From the NCBI RefSeq assembly GCF_030409685.1, contig NZ_JAUFQJ010000007.1:1-64000 (forward strand): a stretch of 64,000 nucleotides of DNA, in the 5' to 3' direction. The translations under genes and the position numbers were made by a program. The notes below the pieces were generated by a model. That model worked only from the letters and a program-made list of their open reading frames with translations, was not told where the DNA came from and made no database searches. Source of the stretch: Ferruginibacter paludis. Lineage in GTDB: Bacteria; Bacteroidota; Bacteroidia; Chitinophagales; Chitinophagaceae. Positions 50,754-60,333 of this stretch are shown here, piece by piece. The number at the start of each line of letters is the position of its first letter. The stretch's first letter is position 1.

Positions 50754-52293
50754 CTAAGGAGTATAATTTCTGAATCCGTAGATGTAATACAGACGGCAAG
50801 GCCCGCCGTTTCTTTCCTGAATAATGGTATCTATCAAAAATGATTTGTTGAAAAGCGGAGCATAAGTTTTAATGGCGTCAAAATAATTTTCGGAGGGTAC
50901 AATGCACCAGGCATCATCGCCAGGCTTTAATTTCTTTCGCTGATTGTTAATCCAGGCGTATTGGTGAATATCACTGGTGTCGCCCAATGCAACAAGATTT
51001 TTTTTTAATGGCATGGCTACATATAAGTCAAGGTGTGCTGCGGTAAACCATCTATTACTAATTAGAACAGCACCAGGCTGCACCAGACCAGCTTTTTCTT
51101 TTAGTTCAACAACATGTTGAAACGGTGTTGTCAGCTTTTTCCAGCCATACATATCCAATGTAATATCACCTTCACCCAGATTTTCTTTTTTTTTGTGATC
51201 CCAGTGTCCCCGGATAAAAATGTATGACCAGTATGCCTGCCAGGCAAATAAAAGCCAGTAAGGATAAGGATAGTTTTAAAGATTTTGGCACCAAAAGTTT
51301 GTCTGCATTTTTTGCAGTCGATAAACCACTAAAGTAACATGCGGTTAAAAGGATCAGCCCGCTGTAAGCCGGGCCGGTCCAGTGCGGCAGCACAGTTTTT
51401 AATAATGATACGACCGCGGCAACAAGTATCAGGGGAAGGCTGCAAAAAAGCAGTATTCTTCGTTGACTTAACACAACTGGTACTTTATTTTTAATTGCCG
51501 CAATTACGGCCAGTACGAAGAACGGAAAGAGCACCGGGTTGGTGTACAGCAACTGCCCGCCGGCGAAAGTCAGAAATGAGGCTGGGTCCAGCCCGCCGGA
51601 GCTTATATTGACGCGTTTGCTGTGATAGAGCCAGGTAACAAAATGATTGTCGATATTCCATTGAATTACCGGGTAAAAAAAGGCAAGGGTAATGAATCCC
51701 GAAAGATACAATGCGGGTTGTCGCAGCCATTGAGGGTTGTATAAAATAATGTATAATAGAAAGCCCAGCCAAAGAAAAGAAGTGTGAATTTTACACAGCA
51801 TACCAATGCCGGAGAGAATGCCAAAGCACATCAGTTGACCTTTTTTTCTTTTGTTAATGGCTTTTGCATCGGCAATGATTATCAGCAGGTATAAAGCGGA
51901 CGACCAGCAAACCATTTGCGGTGAATCAGGGAGGATAAATGTGCCTGCGATGATACTGCCATAAAGAGTTGCGGTATAAATGAGTGCAGCTGTAAAGCCG
52001 GTACGTGCATCCAGCAGTTTTTTACCGCAGAGGAAAAACAACCAGGTGGTTGCGGCCGCAGATGCAATGGCACCCAGCCGGATGAAGAATTCACTATCCA
52101 GTAAAAGATTGGCTGTTGTCAGGCGGATAAGCCAGCCGACCATAGGCGGATGATCAAAATAATTCCATTGCATGTATTGCGCATACATACGGTAATAGAC
52201 TTCATCATTACCCAGCTCCGTTGCTCCAGCGACCAGGCATCGTAGCAATGTAGCAATGGCAATTAGCTGAATTGTTTTCTTTTGATAATTCAA
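50754..52293 (-). pseudogene. GT39/ArnT-like membrane glycosyltransferase, frameshifted in an A9 run
   Basis: Two frames make one protein. 52293-51172 gives 373 residues with 'ELGNDEVYYRMYAQYMQWNY' and 'FDHPPMVGW', the lipid-phosphate-sugar signature, and about nine TM helices, ending 'YPGTLGSQKKRKSG'. The next frame (through 50754) continues 'ENLGEGDITLDMYGWKKLTT' and the soluble C-terminal domain 'VLISNRWFTAAHLDLYVAMP'. The join is in nine A residues (T9 on the plus strand, 51186-51194). Full length would be about 510 residues. Frameshift mutation, sequence error, or transcriptional slippage at the A9 are all possible. Confidence 0.75.
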
Positions 52294-52299
52294 CCGGCA

Positions 52300-52683
52300 T
52301 TAATTAAAAGTAAATAGAAAATTGAGCAAATAGTTATAGAAGAAAACAAGGCCTATTACAACCAGCTTTAGTAAATAAAAATTCTTGTGCGCTTTATTCA
52401 CCAGCAGGTACAAAAGTAAATGATTAATGCCCAGGGCAGAAAGGGAAACCAGCAAAAAGCGGATCAATTGCGGAGCAAAGGGGTGCGCCGTGTCATGGAA
52501 AGTCCAGTAGCGGTTAAGTAAAAAATTATTGATAACAGCCAGGGAAAAGCCGATGGAGTTAGCCAGGTATTTATTCAGCCTTATTTTTTCTTTGCCTATC
52601 CAGGTTGCGGAAAAATCAACGGCCATTCCGGCAACGCCCACCAGGCCATATTGCAGCAGACGGGTTCCAATCAGAGAGCTCAT
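52300..52683 (-). CDS. GtrA-family membrane protein
   Basis: 127 residues, four TM helices, with GtrA marks 'YGLVGVAGMAVDFSATWIG', 'YLANSIGFSLAVINNFLLNR' and 'YWTF'. GtrA proteins probably flip or present undecaprenyl-phosphate-linked sugars. Start overlaps the PAP2 stop by four bases and the GT39 gene begins 6 bp behind, so the three form one operon for a lipid-linked sugar modification. Confidence 0.88.
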   Translation of the reverse strand: MSSLIGTRLLQYGLVGVAGMAVDFSATWIGKEKIRLNKYLANSIGFSLAVINNFLLNRYWTFHDTAHPFAPQLIRFLLVSLSALGINHLLLYLLVNKAHKNFYLLKLVVIGLVFFYNYLLNFLFTFN

Positions 52684-53375
52684 GCTGTTTGTATAGAAGA
52701 AGGTGAACCTGACTGCCTGTTATTATTTTTTGCAGGATGCCATTTAATAGCTGGCAATTTTAAAGCATTGAGGTTAAGGGCAAAATAAACAGCCAGTATT
52801 CCGGAAGCGGTGCCTATGACAGCACCAATCATAACGTCCAGTAAAAAGTGTTGGGCAAGGTAGATCCTGGAATAACCTACCGTTGCGGCAGCCAGCAATA
52901 CGACAAGCTGGGCGTTTTTATTCCTTGCCATTAACACCAGCACAGTTGCTAATGCAAAGGCGGTGGCAGTATGACCAGAGGGAAAACTGGAATTGTTGGC
53001 AAGACTTACGCCATCAATAAAATGCAGGTACTGACCTGCTTCAAAATATAATTTAGGACGGGGCGCATTCACCAGGTTTTTTATGATCTGCGTTGCCAGG
53101 CCAGAAAGTATAAAGGATATAAGCAACGCCTTGCCTTCTTCTTTTCTTTTAAAAAACAGCCAGGCAATTGCAATCAGGCAGAATGCAAAAATGCCATCGC
53201 CAACAAATGTATAGTTGATAAAAAACACATTCAGCCAAAAAGGATGATAATTGTTCAGCGAAATAAAGCAGGCAGATTTTCCATGGGCCATCAGCATTAA
53301 ACCACTGATGAATGTCATTAATAATACGCTGCAAAAATACCAACTGCAACTGCATACGTCCGGGCGGCGCTTCAT
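52680..53375 (-). CDS. PAP2-family membrane phosphatase
   Basis: 231 residues, about six TM helices. The three phosphatase motifs are present: 'KNLVNAPRPKLYF' (KxxxxxxRP), 'NNSSFPSGHTATAFA' (PSGH) and 'SRIYLAQHFLLDVMIGA' (SRxxxxxHxxxD). It hydrolyses a lipid phosphate such as undecaprenyl diphosphate or a lipid A phosphate on the periplasmic side. First gene of the PAP2-GtrA-GT39 operon. Confidence 0.9.
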   Translation of the reverse strand: MKRRPDVCSCSWYFCSVLLMTFISGLMLMAHGKSACFISLNNYHPFWLNVFFINYTFVGDGIFAFCLIAIAWLFFKRKEEGKALLISFILSGLATQIIKNLVNAPRPKLYFEAGQYLHFIDGVSLANNSSFPSGHTATAFALATVLVLMARNKNAQLVVLLAAATVGYSRIYLAQHFLLDVMIGAVIGTASGILAVYFALNLNALKLPAIKWHPAKNNNRQSGSPSSIQTA

Positions 53376-53563
53376 CTGAGATTATTTGAATGAATGATGC
53401 TGCAAGCTACCTCACATACTTTACCGTATTGTTACATATAGGTTATGCAACTATTAACAAATTAATTTTCAATGGGAAAGTAGTCCGCGAACAATCATTT
53501 ATGGCAGAACCAATTCAATATATTCATCAACAGGGGGCTGTATTTTTAGCGGGTATTGTTCAG

Positions 53564-54319
53564 TTAACCGAAATGCCCACTGACATAATTTTTTGTAAGT
53601 TCTTTTTTTGCGTTTTTAAAAATATTTTCGTAGGTATCAAATTCAATCAGTTCGCCCAGGTACATAAACGCGACATCATCAGATATGCGTTGTGCCTGCT
53701 GCATATTGTGCGTTACGATTACAATGGTATAATTCCTTTTAAGGCTGAGTATTAAATCTTCTATTTTTCTCGTACTGATAGGGTCCAGGGCAGAGCAGGG
53801 TTCATCCATTAAAATCACTTCGGGCCGCAGCACAACAGTTCTTGCAATACATAAGCGTTGTTGTTGTCCACCGGATAATTTTACCGCTGGCTTTTTTAAT
53901 TCTTCTTTTACTTCTTCCCACAAATAGCTTTCCTTTAATGCAGACTCAATCAAGTGCGGTAATTCATTTTTTGGAAAGTCGTGTAGCTTTAATGCATAAG
54001 ACATGTTCTCATAAATGCTTTTGGGCAAAGGATTTGGTTTTTGAAACACCATTCCGATCCGTTTGCGGAGCTCCGTTACACTATACTTTTTTTTGTAAAT
54101 ATCCAGGTCATCCAGTTTTAGAATTCCCTCAATTTTGGCATCGGGTGTTAAATCATGCATACGGTTAAAACAACGCAGCAGGGTAGATTTGCCGCAACCT
54201 GAAGGGCCAATTAATGAAGTGACTTTATTTTTTGAAAAATCGATATCGATGTTTTTCAAAATGTGCTTGGTGCCGAAATAAAGATTTAAATTATGAGCCG
54301 AAAGTTTGATGTCTGCCAT
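53564..54319 (-). CDS. pstB: Phosphate ABC transporter ATPase PstB
   Basis: 251 residues from ATG 54319 (MADIKLSAHNLNLYFG). Walker A 'GPSGCGKST', the 'VFQKPNPLPKSIYENM' Q-loop typical of PstB, signature 'LSGGQQQRLCIART', Walker B 'EVILMDEPCSALDP' and 'IVIVTHNMQQAQR' are all intact. Energises high-affinity phosphate uptake. The start follows the pstA stop by one base. No phoU gene follows. Confidence 0.95.
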   Translation of the reverse strand: MADIKLSAHNLNLYFGTKHILKNIDIDFSKNKVTSLIGPSGCGKSTLLRCFNRMHDLTPDAKIEGILKLDDLDIYKKKYSVTELRKRIGMVFQKPNPLPKSIYENMSYALKLHDFPKNELPHLIESALKESYLWEEVKEELKKPAVKLSGGQQQRLCIARTVVLRPEVILMDEPCSALDPISTRKIEDLILSLKRNYTIVIVTHNMQQAQRISDDVAFMYLGELIEFDTYENIFKNAKKELTKNYVSGHFG

Positions 54320-54320
54320 G

Positions 54321-55127
54321 TTAATCTTGTGTTCTTTGTTTAAACCGGATATAAAAAGCAATACAATTCATGATAAAAACCAGTATGATCAATACCACTG
54401 CCGTGCCATAAGCCAATGGCCTTACCTGCCCGATGGACTGGTGTTGTGTTGAGAGCATGTAAAGGTGATAGGGCAGGGCCATAAATTCCTGGTTAAAAGA
54501 AGTTGCTAAGCCATTGATGTAAAATGCCACGCCGGTAAACAGGATAGGTGCTGTTTCGCCGGCTGCTCTCGAAAGTGTTAATATTACACCCGTAAGGATC
54601 CCGGGTAAAGCCTTTGGAAGAACTACATCCCTGATTGTTTCAAACTGGGTAGCGCCAAGGGCAAGCGTTGCTTCCCGCATAACAGTGGGGATGCGCTTCA
54701 AAGCTTCCTCCGTAGTGGTGATAATATATGGTAGTGATAGTAGTCCAAGCGTTAAACCGGCAGACAACACCGACGTGCCCAGCCTTAGTGCTTGTACAAA
54801 CAAGGCCAGCCCGAAGAGACCGTAAATAATTGAGGGGATACCGGAAAGGTTCCGGATGGAGGCCCGGATAATATTGGTAAGTACAGATGGCCGGGCGTAT
54901 TCATTCAGGTAAATGGCACAGGCAATTCCAAACGGTACGGCAAAAATAGTGGTGATGAATGTCAGCAGAACGGTACCCGTAATAGCAGGCAGAATGCCTC
55001 CCTTTGTCATACCCTCTGTTGGCAATTTGCTGATAAAATTCCATGAAACAGAGGGCATCCCTTTTGAGAAAATATCAAATAAAATAATGCCTAAAAAAAG
55101 GCACACAATAATGGTGCTGCCCGCCAA
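54321..55127 (-). CDS. pstA: Phosphate ABC transporter permease PstA
   Basis: 268 residues as drawn from TTG 55127, with six TM helices and the permease EAA loop in 'EEALKRIPTVMREATLALGA', plus 'RIAGETAPILFTGVAF'-like text (SRAAGETAPILFTG). No ATG lies in frame between this TTG and a TAA in the end of pstC; codons back to 55180 read 'NFRHEKKIGGFFYWIFLAGS', so the first TM helix may begin earlier. An ATG overlapping the pstC stop (ATGA) is out of frame by one and hits TAG after four codons, so a small frameshift near 55150 is possible. Confidence 0.9.
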   Translation of the reverse strand: MAGSTIIVCLFLGIILFDIFSKGMPSVSWNFISKLPTEGMTKGGILPAITGTVLLTFITTIFAVPFGIACAIYLNEYARPSVLTNIIRASIRNLSGIPSIIYGLFGLALFVQALRLGTSVLSAGLTLGLLSLPYIITTTEEALKRIPTVMREATLALGATQFETIRDVVLPKALPGILTGVILTLSRAAGETAPILFTGVAFYINGLATSFNQEFMALPYHLYMLSTQHQSIGQVRPLAYGTAVVLIILVFIMNCIAFYIRFKQRTQD

Positions 55128-55161
55128 AAATATCCAGTAAAAAAATCCACCTATCTTCTTT

Positions 55162-56049
55162 TCATGCCTGAAATTTTCTTAAGCGGTTGGCAAAATATTC
55201 ACCCAGCAAATTGATGGATAAGGTAATTAAAAATAATACAGCTGCGATGGCAAACAAGGCAAAATAATGCGTGGTCCGGTAAGGAACTTCTCCCATTTCA
55301 ATGGCTACCGTAGCGGTGATGGTGCGGATAGAATCCAAAAATCCGCGGGGCATTGCAGCCGCATTGCCGGTTGCCATCAGCACTGTCATTGTTTCTCCCA
55401 GTGCCCGGCCAAGGCCAAGCATAACGGCTGCAATCAAACCAGGGTAGGCAGCAGGAATAGTTACCTTAAAGAGCGTGGTCCATTTGTCAGCACCTAGTGC
55501 CAGCGATGCTTCCCGGTAGCTTTTTGGAACTGCGTTGATAGCATCTTCGCTAATGGTGATAATAGTAGGCAACGCCATTACCGCCAGCAAAATAGAACCA
55601 TTCAGTGCATTTAATCCGTTTTGAATACCAAACAGTTTTGCAATGCCCGGGCCAACCAGTACAATACCTAAGAATCCGATGGCAACGGATGGTATAGCAG
55701 CAAGCATTTCAATAACAGGTTTTAATACAGCCTGCAATTTCGGGGGTGCAAATTCAGAAAGAAATGCTGCCGTAAAAATGCCCAGCGGAACGGCAATGAT
55801 CATAGAACCTGCCGCTACCAAACCTGTACTTACCAGCAAGGGCAGGATGCTGTATTTGCCGTTGGCATTGCCCGGGTTCCATTGATAGCCGGTAAAAAAA
55901 TCAACCGGCTTTATATCCATGGCAAAGGCGATGCTGTTGTATAATAACATCAGGAAAATGCCGCCCAGCATGCAGATGGTCAGCAAACCGGTAGCCTTAA
56001 AAGCCTGCTTAAAAAACCAGTCCAGGCTTTCCCTTTTCTTAATATCCAT
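55162..56049 (-). CDS. pstC: Phosphate ABC transporter permease PstC
   Basis: 295 residues, six TM helices, with 'VIEMLAAIPSVAIGFLGIVL', the EAA loop 'DAINAVPKSYREASLALGAD' and 'GLGRALGETMTVLMATGNAA'. Pairs with PstA to form the membrane channel of the phosphate importer. Five bases separate it from pstS. Confidence 0.94.
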   Translation of the reverse strand: MDIKKRESLDWFFKQAFKATGLLTICMLGGIFLMLLYNSIAFAMDIKPVDFFTGYQWNPGNANGKYSILPLLVSTGLVAAGSMIIAVPLGIFTAAFLSEFAPPKLQAVLKPVIEMLAAIPSVAIGFLGIVLVGPGIAKLFGIQNGLNALNGSILLAVMALPTIITISEDAINAVPKSYREASLALGADKWTTLFKVTIPAAYPGLIAAVMLGLGRALGETMTVLMATGNAAAMPRGFLDSIRTITATVAIEMGEVPYRTTHYFALFAIAAVLFLITLSINLLGEYFANRLRKFQA

Positions 56050-56054
56050 GCAAT

Positions 56055-56882
56055 TTAATTTACCGGGTAATATCCTGCATCCCGTATGATCTTTTGTCCG
56101 CTTGTGCTTTTTTCAAAATCCAGTATCGGCTTTACTTTTTCAAAAGACCCCGTTTTATAATACTGAAACAAGGGACGCTGAAAATAATATTTGCCGGCTG
56201 CAATCATTGCCGCATCCAAAGGCGAAACGGCTTTGCTGTTTTTGGTTTCGTACACGGTAAGCACTTTTATTCCTTTGCTGCCACCATGAATTACATAACC
56301 GGCACCCACATACCCAATGCCTGAATTATCCGATTTAAGCGCTTCCAGGATTTGAGCATTGCCGTTCATTTCTTTGGCATGCGGGCTGAAATCAATGCCC
56401 AGTTTCTTTTTTACAAAATCATGTGTGCCGGAATTGCTTTGCCTGCCATAAATATTTACCGGTAAGTCTTTTCCTGTAAGGGACGACCAGTTTTTTAAAC
56501 TGCCTTTTAGAATGGCGGCCAGTTCTGCCGGGGTTATGGAATCTATTGTCAGGGATGAAGAAACAACAAATGCAATAGCGTCCTGCGCAAAAATGAAAGA
56601 GTCAAGATTGATGCCTCTTTGATGAAATAACTTTAGCTCAAGGTCATTAATACTCCTGGAAGAATTGGCGAGATCCGCCGTTCCATTCATTAAAGATGCA
56701 ATGCCAAGCCCCGAGCCGCCGCCTGATATGGAAACAAATAGTCCGGGGTTTGTAGAATGAAAAGATTCCGCCAGCTGAACAGCCAGATTCACTTCTGTGT
56801 CTGATCCCTTTATTTTGATGGTAGTATTGTCTGCTGAGCAGGATACCAGCATCAGCAGATTTAACCAAAATAAACACCTCAT
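56055..56882 (-). CDS. pstS: Phosphate-binding lipoprotein PstS
   Basis: 275 residues from ATG 56882 (MRCLFWLNLLMLVSCSADN); the frame to 57032 is upstream leader. The lipobox 'LVSC' puts the lipidated Cys near residue 15. Binding-protein text: 'IKGSDTEVNLAVQLAESF', 'SGGGSGLGIASLMNGTADLA', 'YGRQSNSGTHDFVKKKLG' with the phosphate-contacting Ser/Thr residues, and 'IGYVGAGYV'. First gene of pstSCAB. Confidence 0.93.
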   Translation of the reverse strand: MRCLFWLNLLMLVSCSADNTTIKIKGSDTEVNLAVQLAESFHSTNPGLFVSISGGGSGLGIASLMNGTADLANSSRSINDLELKLFHQRGINLDSFIFAQDAIAFVVSSSLTIDSITPAELAAILKGSLKNWSSLTGKDLPVNIYGRQSNSGTHDFVKKKLGIDFSPHAKEMNGNAQILEALKSDNSGIGYVGAGYVIHGGSKGIKVLTVYETKNSKAVSPLDAAMIAAGKYYFQRPLFQYYKTGSFEKVKPILDFEKSTSGQKIIRDAGYYPVN

Positions 56883-57067
56883 TTTTCTTTGTTGTTGAAT
56901 TAAGTAATTGAGCAAAAAAATTACACGATGCCAAATAATCGGTATTAAATTATGATTAAGAATCTGCAGGTAGCTTTGTAAAACAAGTTCAATAGATAAA
57001 TGTCTAAATGATAATGATATCTTAACCCGCAAAAAGGGCTCAAAAAACTGCCGGTAGCATTAGTAAT

Positions 57068-57075
57068 TATCTTTG
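57068..57075 (+). promoter_or_regulatory. Possible -7 promoter element before glycosyltransferase
   Basis: TATCTTTG fits the Bacteroidota -7 consensus TAnnTTTG and lies 15 bp before ATG 57091, so transcription would start just ahead of the gene. No good -33 TTG element is seen at the expected distance. Confidence 0.4.
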
Positions 57076-57090
57076 CGGACGAACGAAATT

Positions 57091-58269
57091 ATGTCCAAAA
57101 AATACATTCTCTTTTTATCAACAAATATTATCTGGGGTGGTAGCGAAGTGCTATGGACAATCACTGCCCGCCAGCTAGCTGAACTGGGATACGAGGTGAA
57201 AGCCGGGCTGCGTTATGATCATCAATTGGTGGAAGCATTTATTCCCGCAGCTGATGATTATATTGATCTCCGGAGCCGTACCAGGCCGCTTTCCATTGCA
57301 CAAAGAATTATCCAAAAAGCAGGTCTGCGCACATTTTCAGAGAGGGATCTTTTTCATGAAACCCTGCAGAAAAAAAGACCGGACCTGGTCATTATTTCGC
57401 AAGGCAACAATTTTGAGGGAAGACATTTAATAGGAGATTGCCTTAAGCTAAATATTCCCTACGTAACGCTTACACACCTGGTTAAATTCGATATATGGCC
57501 TGCACTCAATGATAACTTCATCAATGATTTGAGACGTATGTATCAACAGGCTGTACGCAATTACTTTGTATCCCACAATACATTACACCTGCACGAAAAG
57601 CTGCTTGGTGAACAACTTACCAATGGCAGTGTGGTGTATAATCCATTTGTGGCCCGCATACCTGCGGGGTTAACCTTTCCTCCCGTAGTCGGGACTGTTT
57701 ATAAAATAGCGCTTGTTGGCCGTATCGAATGTTATCACAAAGGGTATGATCTATTGATTGAAGTGCTTAAGGCTGACAAATGGAAAAGGCGGCCTGTAGA
57801 ATTTACTGTTTTTGGCAACGGTCCTCATGTTGCACTGTTGCAACGAATGATGGAAATGCATGCTATACATAATATTCATTTGCATGACCACGTAGATGAT
57901 ATTGCACAAATATGGAAGGAGCATCATATACTCCTGATGCCATCCCGGATGGAAGGGCAGTCCCTCAGCCTGATTGAAGCCATGCGTTTTGGGCGGGCAG
58001 CGATTGTGACGGATGTAGGAGGAACGGCAGAATTGGTTGAAGACAACTTTAATGGTTTTATGGCCGCCTTTCCGGAGCCCGCTTGTATCGATGAAGCCAT
58101 GGAAAGGGCCTGGACCCGGAAAGAAGAATGGGAGCAGATGGGAATCAATGCAAGAAACACAATTGAACAGAAGCACCCCGCTGATGCCGTCACTTTTTTC
58201 ACAAAACAAATTCAGGAAGCTCTCCGGGAAACTCATTTATCCCCCATTAAAAATAATTCAGCATGTTAG
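57091..58269 (+). CDS. GT4-family glycosyltransferase of polysaccharide cluster
   Basis: 392 residues from ATG 57091 (MSKKYILFLSTNIIWGGSE). GT-B fold: 'IIWGGSEVLWTITARQLAEL' at the N-lobe, 'IALVGRIECYHKGYDLLIEV' and the EX7E-type site in 'LMPSRMEGQSLSLIEAMRFG'. 'GGTAELVEDNFNGFMA' follows. It would add a sugar from a nucleotide donor to a carrier-linked chain. It is divergent from pstS and overlaps the next glycosyltransferase by 7 bp. Confidence 0.9.
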   Translation: MSKKYILFLSTNIIWGGSEVLWTITARQLAELGYEVKAGLRYDHQLVEAFIPAADDYIDLRSRTRPLSIAQRIIQKAGLRTFSERDLFHETLQKKRPDLVIISQGNNFEGRHLIGDCLKLNIPYVTLTHLVKFDIWPALNDNFINDLRRMYQQAVRNYFVSHNTLHLHEKLLGEQLTNGSVVYNPFVARIPAGLTFPPVVGTVYKIALVGRIECYHKGYDLLIEVLKADKWKRRPVEFTVFGNGPHVALLQRMMEMHAIHNIHLHDHVDDIAQIWKEHHILLMPSRMEGQSLSLIEAMRFGRAAIVTDVGGTAELVEDNFNGFMAAFPEPACIDEAMERAWTRKEEWEQMGINARNTIEQKHPADAVTFFTKQIQEALRETHLSPIKNNSAC

Positions 58270-59138
58270 TCAATATTTGTATGATTACCTACAATCATCA
58301 ACAATACATCCGTCAGTCAATTGAAGCTGTTTTAAGCCAGGTTACAAATTTTGATTTTCAGCTGGTCATAGGGGAGGACAACAGTACGGACTGTACCAAA
58401 GAAATTTGCCTTGAATTTGCAGAAAGATATCCTGACAAAATAAAATTGATTACTTCCGCCATCAATGTAGGAATGAGTAAGAATTTTTTCCGAACCTATA
58501 AAGCCTGCGAAGGCAAATACATTGCTTTTTGCGAAGGTGATGATTACTGGACTGACGTACACAAATTGCAGAAGCAGATCGAATTTTTAGAAGCCAATCC
58601 AGATTATTGTGCCTGTTTTCACAATGTGCAAATGAAGGAAGAAAGAACGGGTACGCTTGGTGCGGAAAGGACTTCAGAAAGTGATAACTGGGTATTGCAC
58701 AAGTCACTTCCAAAAGACAGTTTTGATACAAATGATTTACTCGGTCCCTGGTTTATCCCTTCCCTTTCTGTAGTGTTTGTAAACTATCCAGACTTTGAAT
58801 TGCCCGGATGGTTTCATAATTCCCCTTTTGGAGACCTACCCTTTATGTTATTGCTGAGCCTGCGGGGGAATTTTAAATACCTGGATGAAGTGATGGGTGT
58901 TTACCGCATTCACGACAGCGGTGCAACTGCAGCTCACAAAGCCTACGACAAAATTATGGCGATGGTATATATCTATGCTTCGTTTGATATTCATACCAAT
59001 TATAAATTTCATGAAGCTATACGAAAAGGTGTTGCCTATGAAATTGACCGGCATATACCCCCGCGGGAAATTACTCAACCACCGGTGGCTCCTAAGATTT
59101 CAATGCTAAGGAGGTTGTATAATCGCCACGTAAAATAA
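58263..59138 (+). CDS. GT2-family glycosyltransferase
   Basis: 291 residues, GT-A fold: 'NICMITYNHQQYIRQSIEAV', 'VIGEDNSTDCT' (nucleotide site), 'IAFCEGDDYWTDVHKLQKQI' with the DxD-type motif 'EGDDYW', common in enzymes that act in capsule or O-antigen loci. Ends convergent with the Wzz-like gene. Confidence 0.9.
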   Translation: MLVNICMITYNHQQYIRQSIEAVLSQVTNFDFQLVIGEDNSTDCTKEICLEFAERYPDKIKLITSAINVGMSKNFFRTYKACEGKYIAFCEGDDYWTDVHKLQKQIEFLEANPDYCACFHNVQMKEERTGTLGAERTSESDNWVLHKSLPKDSFDTNDLLGPWFIPSLSVVFVNYPDFELPGWFHNSPFGDLPFMLLLSLRGNFKYLDEVMGVYRIHDSGATAAHKAYDKIMAMVYIYASFDIHTNYKFHEAIRKGVAYEIDRHIPPREITQPPVAPKISMLRRLYNRHVK

Positions 59139-59193
59139 TCATCAACCCAACGTTTCAACAACAGGAAAATGGTAAGTGAATAATTCCGGAAAT

Positions 59194-60333
59194 CTATTCA
59201 GAAGGCGCAGCATAGTAGGTTTCATAGATATCAGGTTCCACCACTTTTGGTATAAAATGCCTGTATGTTTTGTACAGCAGCAACCATACAATGGTTAAAA
59301 AAGCGCCCAGTATAAAAAAGATAACGGCATACTTGAACACACCCGTAGTATTCATTTTAAGTGGAAGGATAGGCAAATCTATATATTGAATAAGGGGCGT
59401 TTCTTTCATGAGTTTCGTCTTCGCTATTTCAAGGCTCCTGAACAAATCTGAGTAGGTGTTCTTTTGTATCTGGATATCAGCCGCCTGCCGTTCGCCCGCA
59501 ACCGTGCCCACCTGTCTCACGGCATTGATGTTGGCATCAGTAAAGGCAGCCTTGCCGTAAAGTGAACCGGTAAAAATATGGTTGATGGAGTCCGTTCTGC
59601 GCTGCAGAAAATCTACGTCAAGCCTCGCCCGTTGTGTTTTGTTGTCTATATAAAAAGTAATTACTTTTTCAATCAGCGCCTCCAGAAAATATTTGGAAAA
59701 TAATTCATTTTCTGAAATACAGCTTACTGAAATAATACTGGTTCCCTTCCCTTTATTGTCAACTTTAATATTTTTTGCCAGCAGCACATCATAAATATTC
59801 CGGATAATTCTGTTTTCAAACAAACTGTCCTGCGTTGTTTTTTTTGTGGCAAGCAAATGCAGTTTATTCAACGAAGTATCTTCCATCCACTTTTCCCTGT
59901 AGTTGAGTGAATCAAGAAAAAAATCAGCAAACAACAGCGACCTGCCATTTATTTTGACTGAACTCCTCAGTGTTTTTTCAATCAGCAACCTGGACTGAAT
60001 CAGTTCAACAATATTCGTCATGCTGCTGAAGACACCACCAGCTTCCAGTACAGGCCCCATGCCCAGTTGTTCACTTAATTGTGCAAAATCACTCCTGGCG
60101 CTCTGGCCGGCCCCTTCATCCAAAGCAAAGGTAATCTCTGCCGAGTAGGTTGGATTTCTGAAAGAACTGAGTATGTATCCTGTGATGCCAAAAATAAATG
60201 CTACCAATAGAATAATTTTCCATTTGGAAACAACATAACCTGCTGTACTTTGGATTTGCAGAATTAATTTCTGCGGCGAAAATTCATCAAATACACGGTT
60301 ATCCTGTTGCTGTGTTGAAGTATTTTCCATCAT
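59194..60333 (-). CDS. Wzz-type chain-length/polysaccharide co-polymerase
   Basis: 379 residues: N-terminal TM helix (about 38-58, 'WKIILLVAFIFGITGYIL'), large periplasmic helical region with coiled-coil text, and C-terminal TM (about 336-358, 'YAVIFFILGAFLTIVWLLLY'). The Wzz motif before the second helix is 'IDLPILPLKMNTTGVFKY'. No tyrosine-kinase domain is fused. It shares four bases with the end of the SLBB gene and sets polysaccharide chain length with the export complex. Confidence 0.87.
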   Translation of the reverse strand: MMENTSTQQQDNRVFDEFSPQKLILQIQSTAGYVVSKWKIILLVAFIFGITGYILSSFRNPTYSAEITFALDEGAGQSARSDFAQLSEQLGMGPVLEAGGVFSSMTNIVELIQSRLLIEKTLRSSVKINGRSLLFADFFLDSLNYREKWMEDTSLNKLHLLATKKTTQDSLFENRIIRNIYDVLLAKNIKVDNKGKGTSIISVSCISENELFSKYFLEALIEKVITFYIDNKTQRARLDVDFLQRRTDSINHIFTGSLYGKAAFTDANINAVRQVGTVAGERQAADIQIQKNTYSDLFRSLEIAKTKLMKETPLIQYIDLPILPLKMNTTGVFKYAVIFFILGAFLTIVWLLLYKTYRHFIPKVVEPDIYETYYAAPSE

